A stretch of DNA of 64,000 bases, taken from contig DATHZQ010000091.1 of assembly GCA_035458525.1 (NCBI GenBank), positions 88,282 to 152,281 on the forward strand, in the 5' to 3' direction. Source of the stretch: DATHZQ01 sp035458525 (lineage in GTDB: Bacteria; Actinomycetota; Acidimicrobiia; Spongiisociales; UBA5794). Every line of letters starts with the position of its first letter. The first letter of the stretch is position 1. Of this stretch, positions 15,894 through 23,630 are shown piece after piece. A program made the position numbers and the translations under genes. The notes beneath the pieces are model-generated. The model did no database searches. It had not been told where the DNA came from and saw nothing but the letters and a program-made list of their open reading frames with translations.

Positions 15894-16688
15894 ATGCGAC
15901 CGATCCGCATCGCCGTTCAGTTCCACCCGCAACACGGGGACTACACCGTCCTGCGTCGCCAGCTCGTAGCCGCCGAAGAGGCGGGCGCCGACATCGCCTA
16001 CAACTGGGATCACTTCTACCCGCTCTACGGGCCCCCGGACGGAGCACACCTGGAGTGCTGGACCATGCTGGCGGCATGGGCCGAGCAGACAGAGCGCATC
16101 GAAATCGGGGCGCTCGTCACGTGTAATTCGTATCGCAATCCCCAGCTCCTCGCCGACATGGCGCGCACCGTCGACCACATCTCGGGCGGACGGCTCATCC
16201 TGGGCATCGGTTCGGGGTGGTTCCAACGCGACTACGACGAGTACGGCTACGAGTTCGGCACGGCCGGGAGCCGGCTGGACGACCTGGCTGAAGCGCTGCC
16301 GCAGATCGAGCAACGCTGGACGAAGCTCAATCCGCCGCCCACCCGGGACATCCCGATCCTGATCGGCGGCACCGGCGAGCGGAAGACGTTGCGTATGGTG
16401 GCGAAGCACGCATCCGGCTGGCATGCACTCTTCCCCGACCGGCCCGGCGTCCTCGAGCCAAAGGTGGCTGCGCTGGAACAGTGGTGTGCCGAGTACGAGC
16501 GGGACCCCCACGACATCGAGTGGGGTTTGGGGCTCGAGCCGGGCGACGCCGACCGGGCGCTGAATGAGGACGCCAACACGTATGTCGAGATGGGGTTCAC
16601 CCAATTCACGCTCGGCACCACGGGTCCGGCTTGGTCCCTCGACGGCTTGGAGGACTGGCTCGCCTGGCGCGACGAGCGCAACGGCTGA
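15894..16688 (+). CDS. LLM-class F420-dependent oxidoreductase
   Basis: The 264-residue protein is a second luciferase-like F420-dependent oxidoreductase, slightly short for the family. The barrel shows IRIAVQFHPQHGDY, NWDHFYPLYGPP, TCNSYRNPQLLADMARTVD, GGRLILGIGSGW, and the cofactor-loop ILIGGTGERKTLRMVAKHA. It shares the SYRNP and DHISGG signatures with the protein at 4960-5904 but is clearly diverged, so they are not a recent duplication. ATG 15894 follows GAGGAG at a good distance. The substrate is unknown. Confidence 0.88.
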   Translation: MRPIRIAVQFHPQHGDYTVLRRQLVAAEEAGADIAYNWDHFYPLYGPPDGAHLECWTMLAAWAEQTERIEIGALVTCNSYRNPQLLADMARTVDHISGGRLILGIGSGWFQRDYDEYGYEFGTAGSRLDDLAEALPQIEQRWTKLNPPPTRDIPILIGGTGERKTLRMVAKHASGWHALFPDRPGVLEPKVAALEQWCAEYERDPHDIEWGLGLEPGDADRALNEDANTYVEMGFTQFTLGTTGPAWSLDGLEDWLAWRDERNG

Positions 16689-16769
16689 CCGGCACGACCA
16701 CGGGCACCCGTGTCGGAAGGCCCCGACGCATAGGATCAGCGGGGAGCGGACCCGAGGAGCAACACCATT

Positions 16770-16996
16770 GTGCTGGCCATCGACGGATTCCGCGAGGTCT
16801 CTGTGCTGGCGGAAGGCCCTGAATCTCGACTCGTTCGCGCCGCCAACGACGGCGGGGAGACGGTGCTCATCAAGACGACCACGCGGCCGCGCGCCAAGTC
16901 AGAGCTCATTGCTTCCCTCGAGCGGGAGTTCGAGCTCGAGAAGAGTCTCGATCACGCCGCGCTCGTAGCGCCGCTTCGGCAAACGCTCGACCGGCC
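16770..16996 (+). pseudogene. N-terminal relic of a serine/threonine kinase-like protein
   Basis: From GTG 16770 the frame reads like the first 70 residues of the large Ser/Thr kinase/AAA sensor proteins: AIDGFREVSVLAEGPES, then VLIKTTTRPRAKSEL (the beta-3 Lys) and EREFELEKSLDHAALVAPL. The similarity ends abruptly near 16996, where sequence in another frame matches an unrelated nitroreductase-type protein. Only the N-lobe start remains, so it cannot be an active kinase. The junction looks like a deletion or recombination that joined two dying genes. Confidence 0.6.
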
Positions 16997-16999
16997 GGG

Positions 17000-17224
17000 G
17001 AGCGCCCAAACCCGTGGGTGGCCAACGTCGCCCCCGCCGGTCAGGCAACGATCGCCAACCGTGGCGAGCCCGTTGCCGTTTCCGCCCGCACGCTCGACGA
17101 CGCGGAGGCGGATGCGTGGTGGCCCGCACTCGTCGAGGTGTAGCCGGCCTTCGCACAGCACTACGCCGCGACCGGGGCACGTTCGGTTTTCCTGCTCGAG
17201 CCCGATGCCGGCAACCACGGCTGA
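17000..17224 (+). pseudogene. C-terminal relic of a deazaflavin-dependent nitroreductase (DUF385)
   Basis: The frame beginning at 17000 reads ERPNPWVANVAPAGQ, then REPVAVSARTLDDAEADAWW and LVEV, an in-frame TAG at 17141-17143 replacing an aromatic codon, then PAFAQHYAATGARSVFLLEP and TGA at 17222. This matches the C-terminal two thirds of the F420-dependent DUF385 proteins, of which an intact member lies at 50270-50767. The N-terminus is missing and the nonsense codon kills it. A 75-codon remnant of this type supports decay rather than expression. Confidence 0.65.
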
Positions 17225-17290
17225 GAACCCTCCCCCCAAACGCAGCACTCGACGCGTACCGTTGAGATACCTCAACCCAAGGAGGACGTG

Positions 17291-17590
17291 ATGGGATTGC
17301 GCTTCATGCGCAAGGCACATGTTGCTCGCGGAAAAGGCGACGAGGCGATGGCATTCGCCGCGGAGATATCCGCACACTGGAAGGAGACCTACGGCACGGA
17401 ATTGACGTGGGGCTTCGAGGTGGGCGGCGAATGGGGAACCCTCTACTGGTTCTCCGACCACGACAGCATGGCCAACCTCGAAGCGGAGATGATGGCCTCG
17501 ATGGCCAACGAGGAGACGGGGAAGAGGCTCGCCGAGGGAGCCGATCTGTTTGAAGGAAGGACCGAGGACCGACTCATCATGACGATGTAG
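17291..17590 (+). CDS. Small protein, possible dimeric alpha/beta-barrel type
   Basis: The 99-residue cytoplasmic protein has a beta-strand start (GLRFMRKAHVA), a long amphipathic helix (EAMAFAAEISAHWKETYG), a WGFEVGGEWGTLYWFS strand pair and a second helix, the pattern of small ferredoxin-like dimeric alpha/beta-barrel proteins. No specific family is identified. ATG 17291 lies five bases after AAGGAGG at 17279-17285; the GTG at 17288 is too close to that site. It is followed by a clear hairpin terminator and so is a single-gene transcript. Confidence 0.65.
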   Translation: MGLRFMRKAHVARGKGDEAMAFAAEISAHWKETYGTELTWGFEVGGEWGTLYWFSDHDSMANLEAEMMASMANEETGKRLAEGADLFEGRTEDRLIMTM

Positions 17591-17608
17591 TCGCCATCGG
17601 CTTTCATG

Positions 17609-17632
17609 GGAGGGCGCCTCCGGGCGCCCTCC
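17609..17632 (+). terminator. Hairpin terminator
   Basis: GGAGGGCGCC and GGCGCCCTCC form a perfect 10-base stem around a TCCG loop, 18 bases after the stop at 17590. No T run follows. It separates the small gene from the VOC gene. Confidence 0.75.
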
Positions 17633-17656
17633 TGTCGCGAGCGAAGGATGATGCCC

Positions 17657-18055
17657 ATGACCGGTCAACCGCAGCCGACCGAAATGCGCCTGGTGATAAC
17701 GACAAACGACTTCGACCGGCTCGTCGGCTTCTACCGGGCCGGGCTCGGGTTGGTCGTGCGGGAGTCGTTCGAGACGCACGGCCGCGGCATCGTGCTCGAA
17801 GCGGGCGTCGCCACCCTCGAGATCCTCGACGAGGAGCACGCCGCCCATGTCGACGCCGTCGAAGTCGGTGCTCCGGTGGCGGGACCATTGCGCGTCGCCT
17901 TCGAGGTGGCCGACACCGTCACAGCGTCCGCTTCCGCGGCAGCCGCCGGCGCCATGCCACTTGCACCGCCGGCGTTGACGCCATGGAGCTCGATCAACAG
18001 CAGGATGGAAACACCCGACGGACTGCAGATGACGCTGTTCAGCAACGCGGGGTGA
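17657..18055 (+). CDS. VOC-superfamily (glyoxalase-like) protein
   Basis: The roughly 132-residue protein is a single vicinal-oxygen-chelate module: MRLVITTNDFDRLVGFYRAGLGL is the standard first strand-helix, GIVLEAGVATLEIL a metal-ligand strand, and SSINSRMETPDGLQMTLFS the closing strand. Such proteins are metal-dependent lyases, dioxygenases or resistance proteins; the substrate cannot be named. Three in-frame ATG codons exist at 17648, 17651 and 17657. GAAGGA at 17642-17647 has proper spacing only to 17657, so I use that. Confidence 0.75.
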   Translation: MTGQPQPTEMRLVITTNDFDRLVGFYRAGLGLVVRESFETHGRGIVLEAGVATLEILDEEHAAHVDAVEVGAPVAGPLRVAFEVADTVTASASAAAAGAMPLAPPALTPWSSINSRMETPDGLQMTLFSNAG

Positions 18056-18066
18056 CGGGAGACGAC

Positions 18067-18954
18067 TCAGTCGTCGTCATCGTCGCAGTCAGCTGAGACC
18101 GTGGTGCTGTACGTGCCGTGGCCCGAGTCCGGCTCGCCGCCGTGGACCCAACGGACGGTCACCGACAGCGTATGGCTCCCCGAGTCGACAACCTCGTCGG
18201 CCTTCTCCGTCTTGCCTCGCTTGACGGTCTCGCCGGAATCGAAGACGCCGCGGCTGTCACCGTCGATGACCATGGTCCAGCCCTTGTTCCAATCCTCTTT
18301 CGGGTTCGTCACCTTCCAAGTGACCTCCGCGTCGTCGCACGACACGTCGGCCGACACGATGGCGTAGAAGGCCAGGTCCGACGGAGGCTCGGTCGTCGTC
18401 GGCGGCGGCTCGGTCGTGGGAGGCGGGGGCAGCGTCGTCGTCGGCGGGGGCAGCGTCGTCGTCGGCGGCGGGACCGTGGTAGTCGGTGGTGGCGACACCG
18501 TGACGGCAGGGGGCGGGACGGTGGTGGTTGGCGGAGGCGTCGTGGTCGTGGGAGGCGGAGGCGCGGTCGTCGTAGGCGGCGTGGTCGTGATTACGACGGT
18601 GGTCGTCGGCACGTCCTCGGCGGCGCCTCCTTCAGCCCTATCTTCCGCGTCGTCGACGAATGCCACGATCGGATCGAGCGGGGCAACCACACCGACGTCG
18701 AAGATGGGGGCTTCGTTGCGGGGCGGCTCGACGTCGCGAATGGCCCCTGCGTTGGATACGGGCAGGTCTGCGGACACACCGGCAGCCACGAAATCGAAAG
18801 CGGCAGGACCGCCGACCGGTCCAGGTTCAGGGTCGGGTGCCGTCTCGTTGGCGGCGGCAAACACCGCCGTGAGGACAAGCACCGCGACGAGCGCGATGCG
18901 GGAACGTCGGTTGACGACGTCCGCGTGGGTGTCCCGTCCGCTGATCTGCCTCAC
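18067..18954 (-). CDS. Secreted or anchored protein with Thr/Pro repeat stalk
   Basis: The product of about 295 residues has a basic N-terminus and one hydrophobic segment (RIALVAVLVLTAVFAAA), a 100-residue outside region, a low-complexity stalk of repeated TTT-PPP units (coding DNA 18390-18610) and a C-terminal immunoglobulin-like domain (EVTWKVTNPKEDWNKGW, TLSVTVRWVHGGEPDSGHG) that ends in an Asp-rich tail. It probably displays the terminal domain beyond the wall. GTG 18954 follows AAGGGGAGAGG; TTG 19011 is an alternative. The repeat stalk is prone to length change. Confidence 0.65.
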   Translation of the reverse strand: MRQISGRDTHADVVNRRSRIALVAVLVLTAVFAAANETAPDPEPGPVGGPAAFDFVAAGVSADLPVSNAGAIRDVEPPRNEAPIFDVGVVAPLDPIVAFVDDAEDRAEGGAAEDVPTTTVVITTTPPTTTAPPPPTTTTPPPTTTVPPPAVTVSPPPTTTVPPPTTTLPPPTTTLPPPPTTEPPPTTTEPPSDLAFYAIVSADVSCDDAEVTWKVTNPKEDWNKGWTMVIDGDSRGVFDSGETVKRGKTEKADEVVDSGSHTLSVTVRWVHGGEPDSGHGTYSTTVSADCDDDDD

Positions 18955-19052
18955 CCCTCTCCCCTTCGGTGACCGCAACAGCACTGCACTATACGGCGTC
19001 GGGGCGAGCAACGGCCATCGGAGGCATGACCTATCGCGTCGAGGTCACCCCC

Positions 19053-19718
19053 TCAACCAGCGTCACCCCGTGAGAGAAGCCCCCGCTCGTACGCATTCGC
19101 AACGGCAGCGGCACGATCGTTGACGCCCAGTTTCTCGTAGATGTGCAACAGATGCGTCTTCACGGTTGCCTCGCTGATGAAGAGCTCGCGGGCAACGGAC
19201 TTGTTGGTGCCGCCGCGGGCTACCAGCACGAGGACCTCCAACTCGCGCTCGCTCAGCACCCCGCGGCGAGGATGCCGGACCTGACCGAGCAGTTGACGCG
19301 CCACGAGCGGAGACAAGACCGATTCGCCGGCGGCAGCAGCCTGGACTGCCCTTCGCAACTCGTCACGCGGGGTGTCCTTGAGGAGGTAGCCGATGGCGCC
19401 TGCTTCGATTGCCAGCAACACGTCGTGTTCGGTGTCATAGGTGGTCAGGATCAGTACCTGAGCTGCGAGACCGCTGGCAACGATCTCACGAGTCGCGCCC
19501 ACACCGTCCATCTCGGGCATACGCAAGTCCATGAGCACCACGTCTGGCAGGGATGCCTGTGCTCGCTCGATCGCAACACGCCCGTTCTCGGCTTCAGCGA
19601 CCACATCGAAGCCGGGGTCGCCCGCAAAGATCCCGCGAATCCCGTCCCGAACAATCGGATGATCGTCGACGATCAGCAGACGAATCGGCCGAGGCTCCCC
19701 GCCGCCACCGTCACGCAT
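19053..19718 (-). CDS. NarL/LuxR-type response regulator
   Basis: The 221-residue regulator has a receiver domain (LLIVDDH near 14-20, phospho-acceptor Asp64 in LMDLRMPEMDG, LLKDTP with the conserved Lys) and a C-terminal LuxR helix-turn-helix (LSERELEVLVLVARGGTNKSV and ATVKTHLLHIYEKLGV). Its ATG overlaps the end of the upstream histidine-kinase gene by 8 bases, so the two form a cognate pair. Together with the ABC exporter genes further upstream on the same strand it probably controls that exporter. Confidence 0.92.
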   Translation of the reverse strand: MRDGGGGEPRPIRLLIVDDHPIVRDGIRGIFAGDPGFDVVAEAENGRVAIERAQASLPDVVLMDLRMPEMDGVGATREIVASGLAAQVLILTTYDTEHDVLLAIEAGAIGYLLKDTPRDELRRAVQAAAAGESVLSPLVARQLLGQVRHPRRGVLSERELEVLVLVARGGTNKSVARELFISEATVKTHLLHIYEKLGVNDRAAAVANAYERGLLSRGDAG

Positions 19719-20967
19719 GCGCTGCAGCAACGAGTTCGGTCGGGATGTTGATCGAAAGCGCAGTTCCTTCGAGCGGAGCGGACTCGATCTCGAGCGAGCC
19801 ACCCGCTCGTTCGATCCGCTGCGCCATGCCGGCGAGGCCATAGCTCTGGGCCGCCGGCAAGCCGGAAGGGTCGAAGCCCGCACCGTCGTCGCGGACGTCG
19901 AGGCTCACCGAACCGGACAAGAACGTCAGCGTGACCCCGGCCCGTGACGCTGCGGCGTGCTTGGCGGTGTTGGCGAGGGCCTCCTGCGCCGCCCTCAGCA
20001 GAGCCACTTCGACGTGAGGCGCCAGTGGGCGTGTTTCGCCGACGATCCGCATGCTCGCTGCCACCCCGGAAACCGACGACCACCTATCCGTGACCTCGGA
20101 GAGCGCATCCGGCAAGCGACTGCGATCGAGGGGGCCGGGTCGGATCGCCTGCACCGATCGCCTCGCTTCAGCGAGACTCGAACGAGCCAGGCCGGCCGCG
20201 TTGGCGAGATGCCTCCGCATCTCGGCTTCGTCGTTCCACGACTGCTGCGCCGCCTCCAGCTGCGTGATGACGCCGGTGAGCCCTTGGGCGATGGTGTCGT
20301 GGATCTCACGAGCCATGCGCTGGCGCTCGTCGAGCACGCCGGCTTCTCTCGCTTGCGCCACGAGCTGGTCGTGGAGTCCGGCATTCTCCTCCATCGCGAG
20401 CTCCAGCTGCTCGAGGGCGGCTCGCCGCTCCTCCGCGATCCCCGCTATCCGCTCCCCGCCGTAGAGCCCAAAGCCGACCGCGAACGTCTGCACCAGGACG
20501 ACACCGGCGTAGATCGACCAGCTCGCCAGGGTGCTCTCGGTGACGACGATGTTCGAGTGCACCACGAGCGCCGTTGCACCAAGACCGAGAAACGCCAGCG
20601 GCCAAGGCCGCAGCAACGCGGCATGGAAGAAGCCGGTGATGCCGTAAGCGAGAAACACGGCCTGCTGCATCACGAGAGCCGCAGCGATGACCACGAATCC
20701 GCCGAAGTAGAGACGGACCATCGCCTGCGGCACCCGGGTGGGAGCAGCGAGCCTGGTGAACGTCACCCAGGTCCACACCGCGGCGACTCCAACCAGAGCC
20801 GGGACGAGCACCCGATTGGTCTCTGCATCGGAGCTGACCACCCCGAGCACCGCAGACCCTGCGAGCGTGACGTAGGGGACCCAGGCGAAGAAGGAGTCGA
20901 CCCTTCGTTCCCACGACGTCGGCGCCGAAAGCGTCATGGTCTCGGTGGTCACTTGCGCCACGTGCAT
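19711..20967 (-). CDS. Membrane sensor histidine kinase (HisKA_3, DesK-like)
   Basis: The 418-residue kinase has about six transmembrane helices in residues 20-170, a coiled linker, the HisKA_3 motif REIHDTIAQGL with phospho-His223, and a C-terminal ATPase domain (EALANTAKHA, DDGAGFDPSGL, YGLAGMAQRIERAGG). There is no large outside sensor domain, so it likely senses a membrane signal as DesK and LiaS types do. ATG 20967 has AGGAG upstream; the first in-frame codon at 21021 lacks one. It lies 133 bases after an ABC permease gene and overlaps the response regulator. Confidence 0.9.
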   Translation of the reverse strand: MHVAQVTTETMTLSAPTSWERRVDSFFAWVPYVTLAGSAVLGVVSSDAETNRVLVPALVGVAAVWTWVTFTRLAAPTRVPQAMVRLYFGGFVVIAAALVMQQAVFLAYGITGFFHAALLRPWPLAFLGLGATALVVHSNIVVTESTLASWSIYAGVVLVQTFAVGFGLYGGERIAGIAEERRAALEQLELAMEENAGLHDQLVAQAREAGVLDERQRMAREIHDTIAQGLTGVITQLEAAQQSWNDEAEMRRHLANAAGLARSSLAEARRSVQAIRPGPLDRSRLPDALSEVTDRWSSVSGVAASMRIVGETRPLAPHVEVALLRAAQEALANTAKHAAASRAGVTLTFLSGSVSLDVRDDGAGFDPSGLPAAQSYGLAGMAQRIERAGGSLEIESAPLEGTALSINIPTELVAAAHA

Positions 20968-21100
20968 CAAGGCTCCTGAGGTGGTACCGGCACCCGCAGC
21001 CGGCACCACCCGATCGTACAAGTCCGGTTCCGTGAGCTCCTACGGCCGGTTGGCGGAATGTACGAGCCAACTGGGGATTGGTCCGAAGCCACGAGCAGGC

Positions 21101-21844
21101 TCACTCCCAGCGGAACCCGCGTACGGCGACCAACCCCACGACCAGGGCATACGCCAGCATGACCGTGAGGTTCAGCAGGCTTGGAGTGGCGCCGAACCAC
21201 GAGTCTTCCAGCGCCTGAACCGCAGAGCCGAGCGGGGTGAGGTCACTCACCGCCAGCAGCCCGTCGGGCATCACCGAGCGGGGAATCCACACGCCGGCGA
21301 AGAACAGCATCGGGAAGTAGATCGCCATCCCGATCGCCTGCCCCGACACCTGGGTGCTCGCCCGCGCTCCGACGAGCAGCCCGATTGCGAAGATCGAGGC
21401 CGCGGCGAGCAGGAACGACAGGAGGAACCACAATGGGCTCTCCGGCACCGGCACATCGAACGCGGTCACGACCACACCGATGGCGAGCGCCGCAGCTGCG
21501 ACGGCGACGGCCACGTGGACGATGAGCTGCGCCGAAAGCAACCGGACCGGGTGCACCGGTGTCGTACGCAGCCGTCGCAGAATCCCAAACTGCCGATACG
21601 CACCGAAGATGGGCGGCATCGTGACGAGGCCGAGGGTGGCCAGGCCAAGTACGAGGGCGATCGGCGCATAGACGTCGATGTAGCGCTTGCCGTCGAGATC
21701 GGCCGACGGCTCATCGAATCCCGGGTAGAGGTATCCAAGCGCGAATAGCAGCACCGCTGGGAAGACGAGGCCAAAGAAGAGGGCGATCGGGTCCCGAACG
21801 AAGAGCTTGCTCTCGGTCTTGGTGAGTTGCAGGGTGGCAGCCAT
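21101..21844 (-). CDS. ABC-2 type exporter permease
   Basis: The 247-residue protein has six predicted transmembrane helices and the ABC-2 permease layout: TKTESKLFVRDPIALFFGLVFP at the start, RRLRTTPVHPVRLL before helix three, and the FFAGVWIP signature near 190. It should form the channel with the ATPase encoded just upstream, whose TGA shares one base with this ATG (TGATG at 21842-21846). Such pairs export drugs, lipids or peptides. The downstream kinase and regulator suggest control by membrane stress. Confidence 0.9.
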   Translation of the reverse strand: MAATLQLTKTESKLFVRDPIALFFGLVFPAVLLFALGYLYPGFDEPSADLDGKRYIDVYAPIALVLGLATLGLVTMPPIFGAYRQFGILRRLRTTPVHPVRLLSAQLIVHVAVAVAAAALAIGVVVTAFDVPVPESPLWFLLSFLLAAASIFAIGLLVGARASTQVSGQAIGMAIYFPMLFFAGVWIPRSVMPDGLLAVSDLTPLGSAVQALEDSWFGATPSLLNLTVMLAYALVVGLVAVRGFRWE

Positions 21845-22776
21845 CAGCGATCCTCCCGACCGCTCGTCGAGAACCCCGACCCACTGCCGGTGAGGGCCAG
21901 GTAGGCATCCTCGAGGGTGTGTTGTTCGATGCGGAGGTCTTCGGCAATCACCCGCCGTTGCGCCAGCAACGCCGTCACGGCATGGACGACGTTTCCCGTT
22001 CCGGCAACCTCGAGCTGCTGCCCGTGGTGGGCCACCGACGCCACCTCCGGCAGTGCCGTGAGCAGTCCGTCGTCGATGGCCACCGAGGGCCGGAACCGGA
22101 GCACTTGGCGTGAGCCGATGCGATCGACGAGACCTGCCGGGGTGTCGATCGCCACGACCCGGCCACCGTCGACGACCATGATCCGGTCGCAGAGGCGTTC
22201 GGCTTCCTCCATGAAATGCGTGACCAGGACGACGGTCACGCCACCCGCTCTGATCTCCTCGATCGTTTCCCACGTCGACCGGCGGGCCGCTGGATCGAGG
22301 CCAGTCGTCAGCTCATCGAGCACGGCGACCTCCGGTGACCCGACCAATGCCAGCGCCACCGACAGCCGCTGCTTCTGGCCCCCGGACAGGTCGCTGTATC
22401 TCGTGTCAGCCTTCCCCGCCAGGCCGAGCCGCTCGATCAGCTGCGGCCAGTCCGCCGGATTGCGATAGAACGACGCATACAGCTCCAAAGCCTCGCTGAC
22501 CTTGATACGGTCTTGGAGCCGGCTCTCCTGGAGCTGCGCTCCGAGCCGCTCGGTGATCTCGTAGCGATCCTCGATCGGGTGGAGACCAAGGACCCGAATC
22601 GATCCGCCGTCCGGCACCCGCAGGCCTTCAACAGACTCCACCGTGGTCGTCTTGCCTGCACCGTTCGGACCTACGATCCCGAAGATCTCGCCCTCGTCCA
22701 CGGTGAAGGAAATGCCATCGACCACGTTCACGCCGTCGTAGGTCTTCACCAGATTCTCGACCTCGATGACCGGCAT
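21844..22776 (-). CDS. ABC exporter ATP-binding protein
   Basis: The 310-residue ATPase has Walker A GPNGAGKT, signature LSGGQKQRLSVALAL, Walker B VAVLDELTTGLD and an H-loop THFMEEAERLCD, with the extra C-terminal domain typical of DrrA-like drug or lipid exporters. The Walker B sequence DEL rather than DEP is common in this group. ATG 22776 follows GGAAGGAG at ideal spacing. It begins a four-gene minus-strand unit: ATPase, permease, histidine kinase, response regulator. Confidence 0.92.
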   Translation of the reverse strand: MPVIEVENLVKTYDGVNVVDGISFTVDEGEIFGIVGPNGAGKTTTVESVEGLRVPDGGSIRVLGLHPIEDRYEITERLGAQLQESRLQDRIKVSEALELYASFYRNPADWPQLIERLGLAGKADTRYSDLSGGQKQRLSVALALVGSPEVAVLDELTTGLDPAARRSTWETIEEIRAGGVTVVLVTHFMEEAERLCDRIMVVDGGRVVAIDTPAGLVDRIGSRQVLRFRPSVAIDDGLLTALPEVASVAHHGQQLEVAGTGNVVHAVTALLAQRRVIAEDLRIEQHTLEDAYLALTGSGSGFSTSGREDR

Positions 22777-22977
22777 CGCTGCTCCTTCCAACGCCGTTCT
22801 CCACAGCGTCTCGGAAAGGCGCGCGGCCCGGTATCCCCTACGCGGCTCCTCGTTGCGCTCCGGTGGATGACACGGCCATCAACCGATCGGTTGATGCCGA
22901 AAAAGCGACCGTTGGCCGACTAGACGGTACCGAGCGAACGGCGGATGATGCCGCGAGAACTCGATGAGGAGGTACGC

Positions 22978-23277
22978 ATGACGCACCCCAACGACAGCAC
23001 CCCCGAGGACCGCGCCCGCAGTCGCGTGAAGAGCTTCAGCGATGTGATGTGGCACGCCGCGACGTTCCTGATCGTCAACGGATTCTTGTGGTCGCTCGAC
23101 ATCGTCCAGGGCGACGGCGTCAACTGGGCATTCTGGGTGACGATCACCTGGGGCATCGGCCTCGCGTTCCACATCGCCTCGTACTTCCTGGACGAGAACG
23201 GCCTCCAGAATCGCCGGTACCAGCGCTTCCTCGACGAGGAGCGGGCGCGAGACGCAGGTTCGCCGACTGGCGCGTAG
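22978..23277 (+). CDS. 2TM-domain membrane protein
   Basis: The 99-residue protein is a 2TM-domain type: a charged N-terminal helix (DRARSRVKSFSDVMWH), two close transmembrane helices (AATFLIVNGFLWSLDI and WAFWVTITWGIGLAFHIASY) and a charged C-terminus. Such domains often occur alone or attached to LytTR or kinase proteins as membrane modules; a free-standing one has no known activity. ATG 22978 has a strong GAGGAGGT site. Its partner, if any, is not obvious from the neighbours. Confidence 0.75.
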   Translation: MTHPNDSTPEDRARSRVKSFSDVMWHAATFLIVNGFLWSLDIVQGDGVNWAFWVTITWGIGLAFHIASYFLDENGLQNRRYQRFLDEERARDAGSPTGA

Positions 23278-23278
23278 G

Positions 23279-23581
23279 TCAGCGACTCGCCCGATGCGCC
23301 CCGGCGCCGCCGCCGCCCAATGACATCGAGGCACCGAAGACGAAGCCGAAGTCGTACCAGCCTCCGCTGTTGTGGACCTCGTAGACGCTCACCGATTCGG
23401 TGAACAACGACACGACAAACGTGATGGGCACGATGAGCCCGTGCCACAACCCCATGAAGAATCCGGCAACGTCCCCATCCTGTGCAGGCACGTCCACGGC
23501 CGGGTTGGCCCCGGGTGCGCACGCAGTGAGCAACAGCATGAGCGCCAACGCAATCGTGCCCACGCGGAGATACTTCGCCAT
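23279..23581 (-). CDS. Small lipoprotein of unknown function
   Basis: The 100-residue protein begins with a lipoprotein signal (LALMLLLTACAPG, Cys21) and has a hydrophobic helix (FFMGLWHGLIVPITFVVSLF) and a YDFGFVFGASMSLGGGGAG tail. I recall similar short proteins in diverse bacteria, but none with a known function. ATG 23581 follows GGGAGGAAC. It converges with the 2TM gene with only one base between the stops, and it lies downstream of the ligase gene on the same strand, separated from it by 49 bases. Confidence 0.72.
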   Translation of the reverse strand: MAKYLRVGTIALALMLLLTACAPGANPAVDVPAQDGDVAGFFMGLWHGLIVPITFVVSLFTESVSVYEVHNSGGWYDFGFVFGASMSLGGGGAGAHRASR

Positions 23582-23630
23582 GTTCCTCCCTCGGCTCGCC
23601 CTCACGCTACCTGGATCAACAGGACAAAGC

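Noticed and set aside
17141..17143. In-frame TAG in the DUF385 fragment considered as recoded (pyrrolysine or amber suppression)
   Set aside because: The fragment already lacks its N-terminus, and no methyltransferase or Pyl gene is present. A nonsense mutation in a relic is simpler.
18390..18610. Possible CRISPR or satellite array in a repetitive GTCGTCGG-rich stretch
   Set aside because: The repeats are codons for Thr/Pro runs in a secreted protein. There are no unique spacers of constant length.
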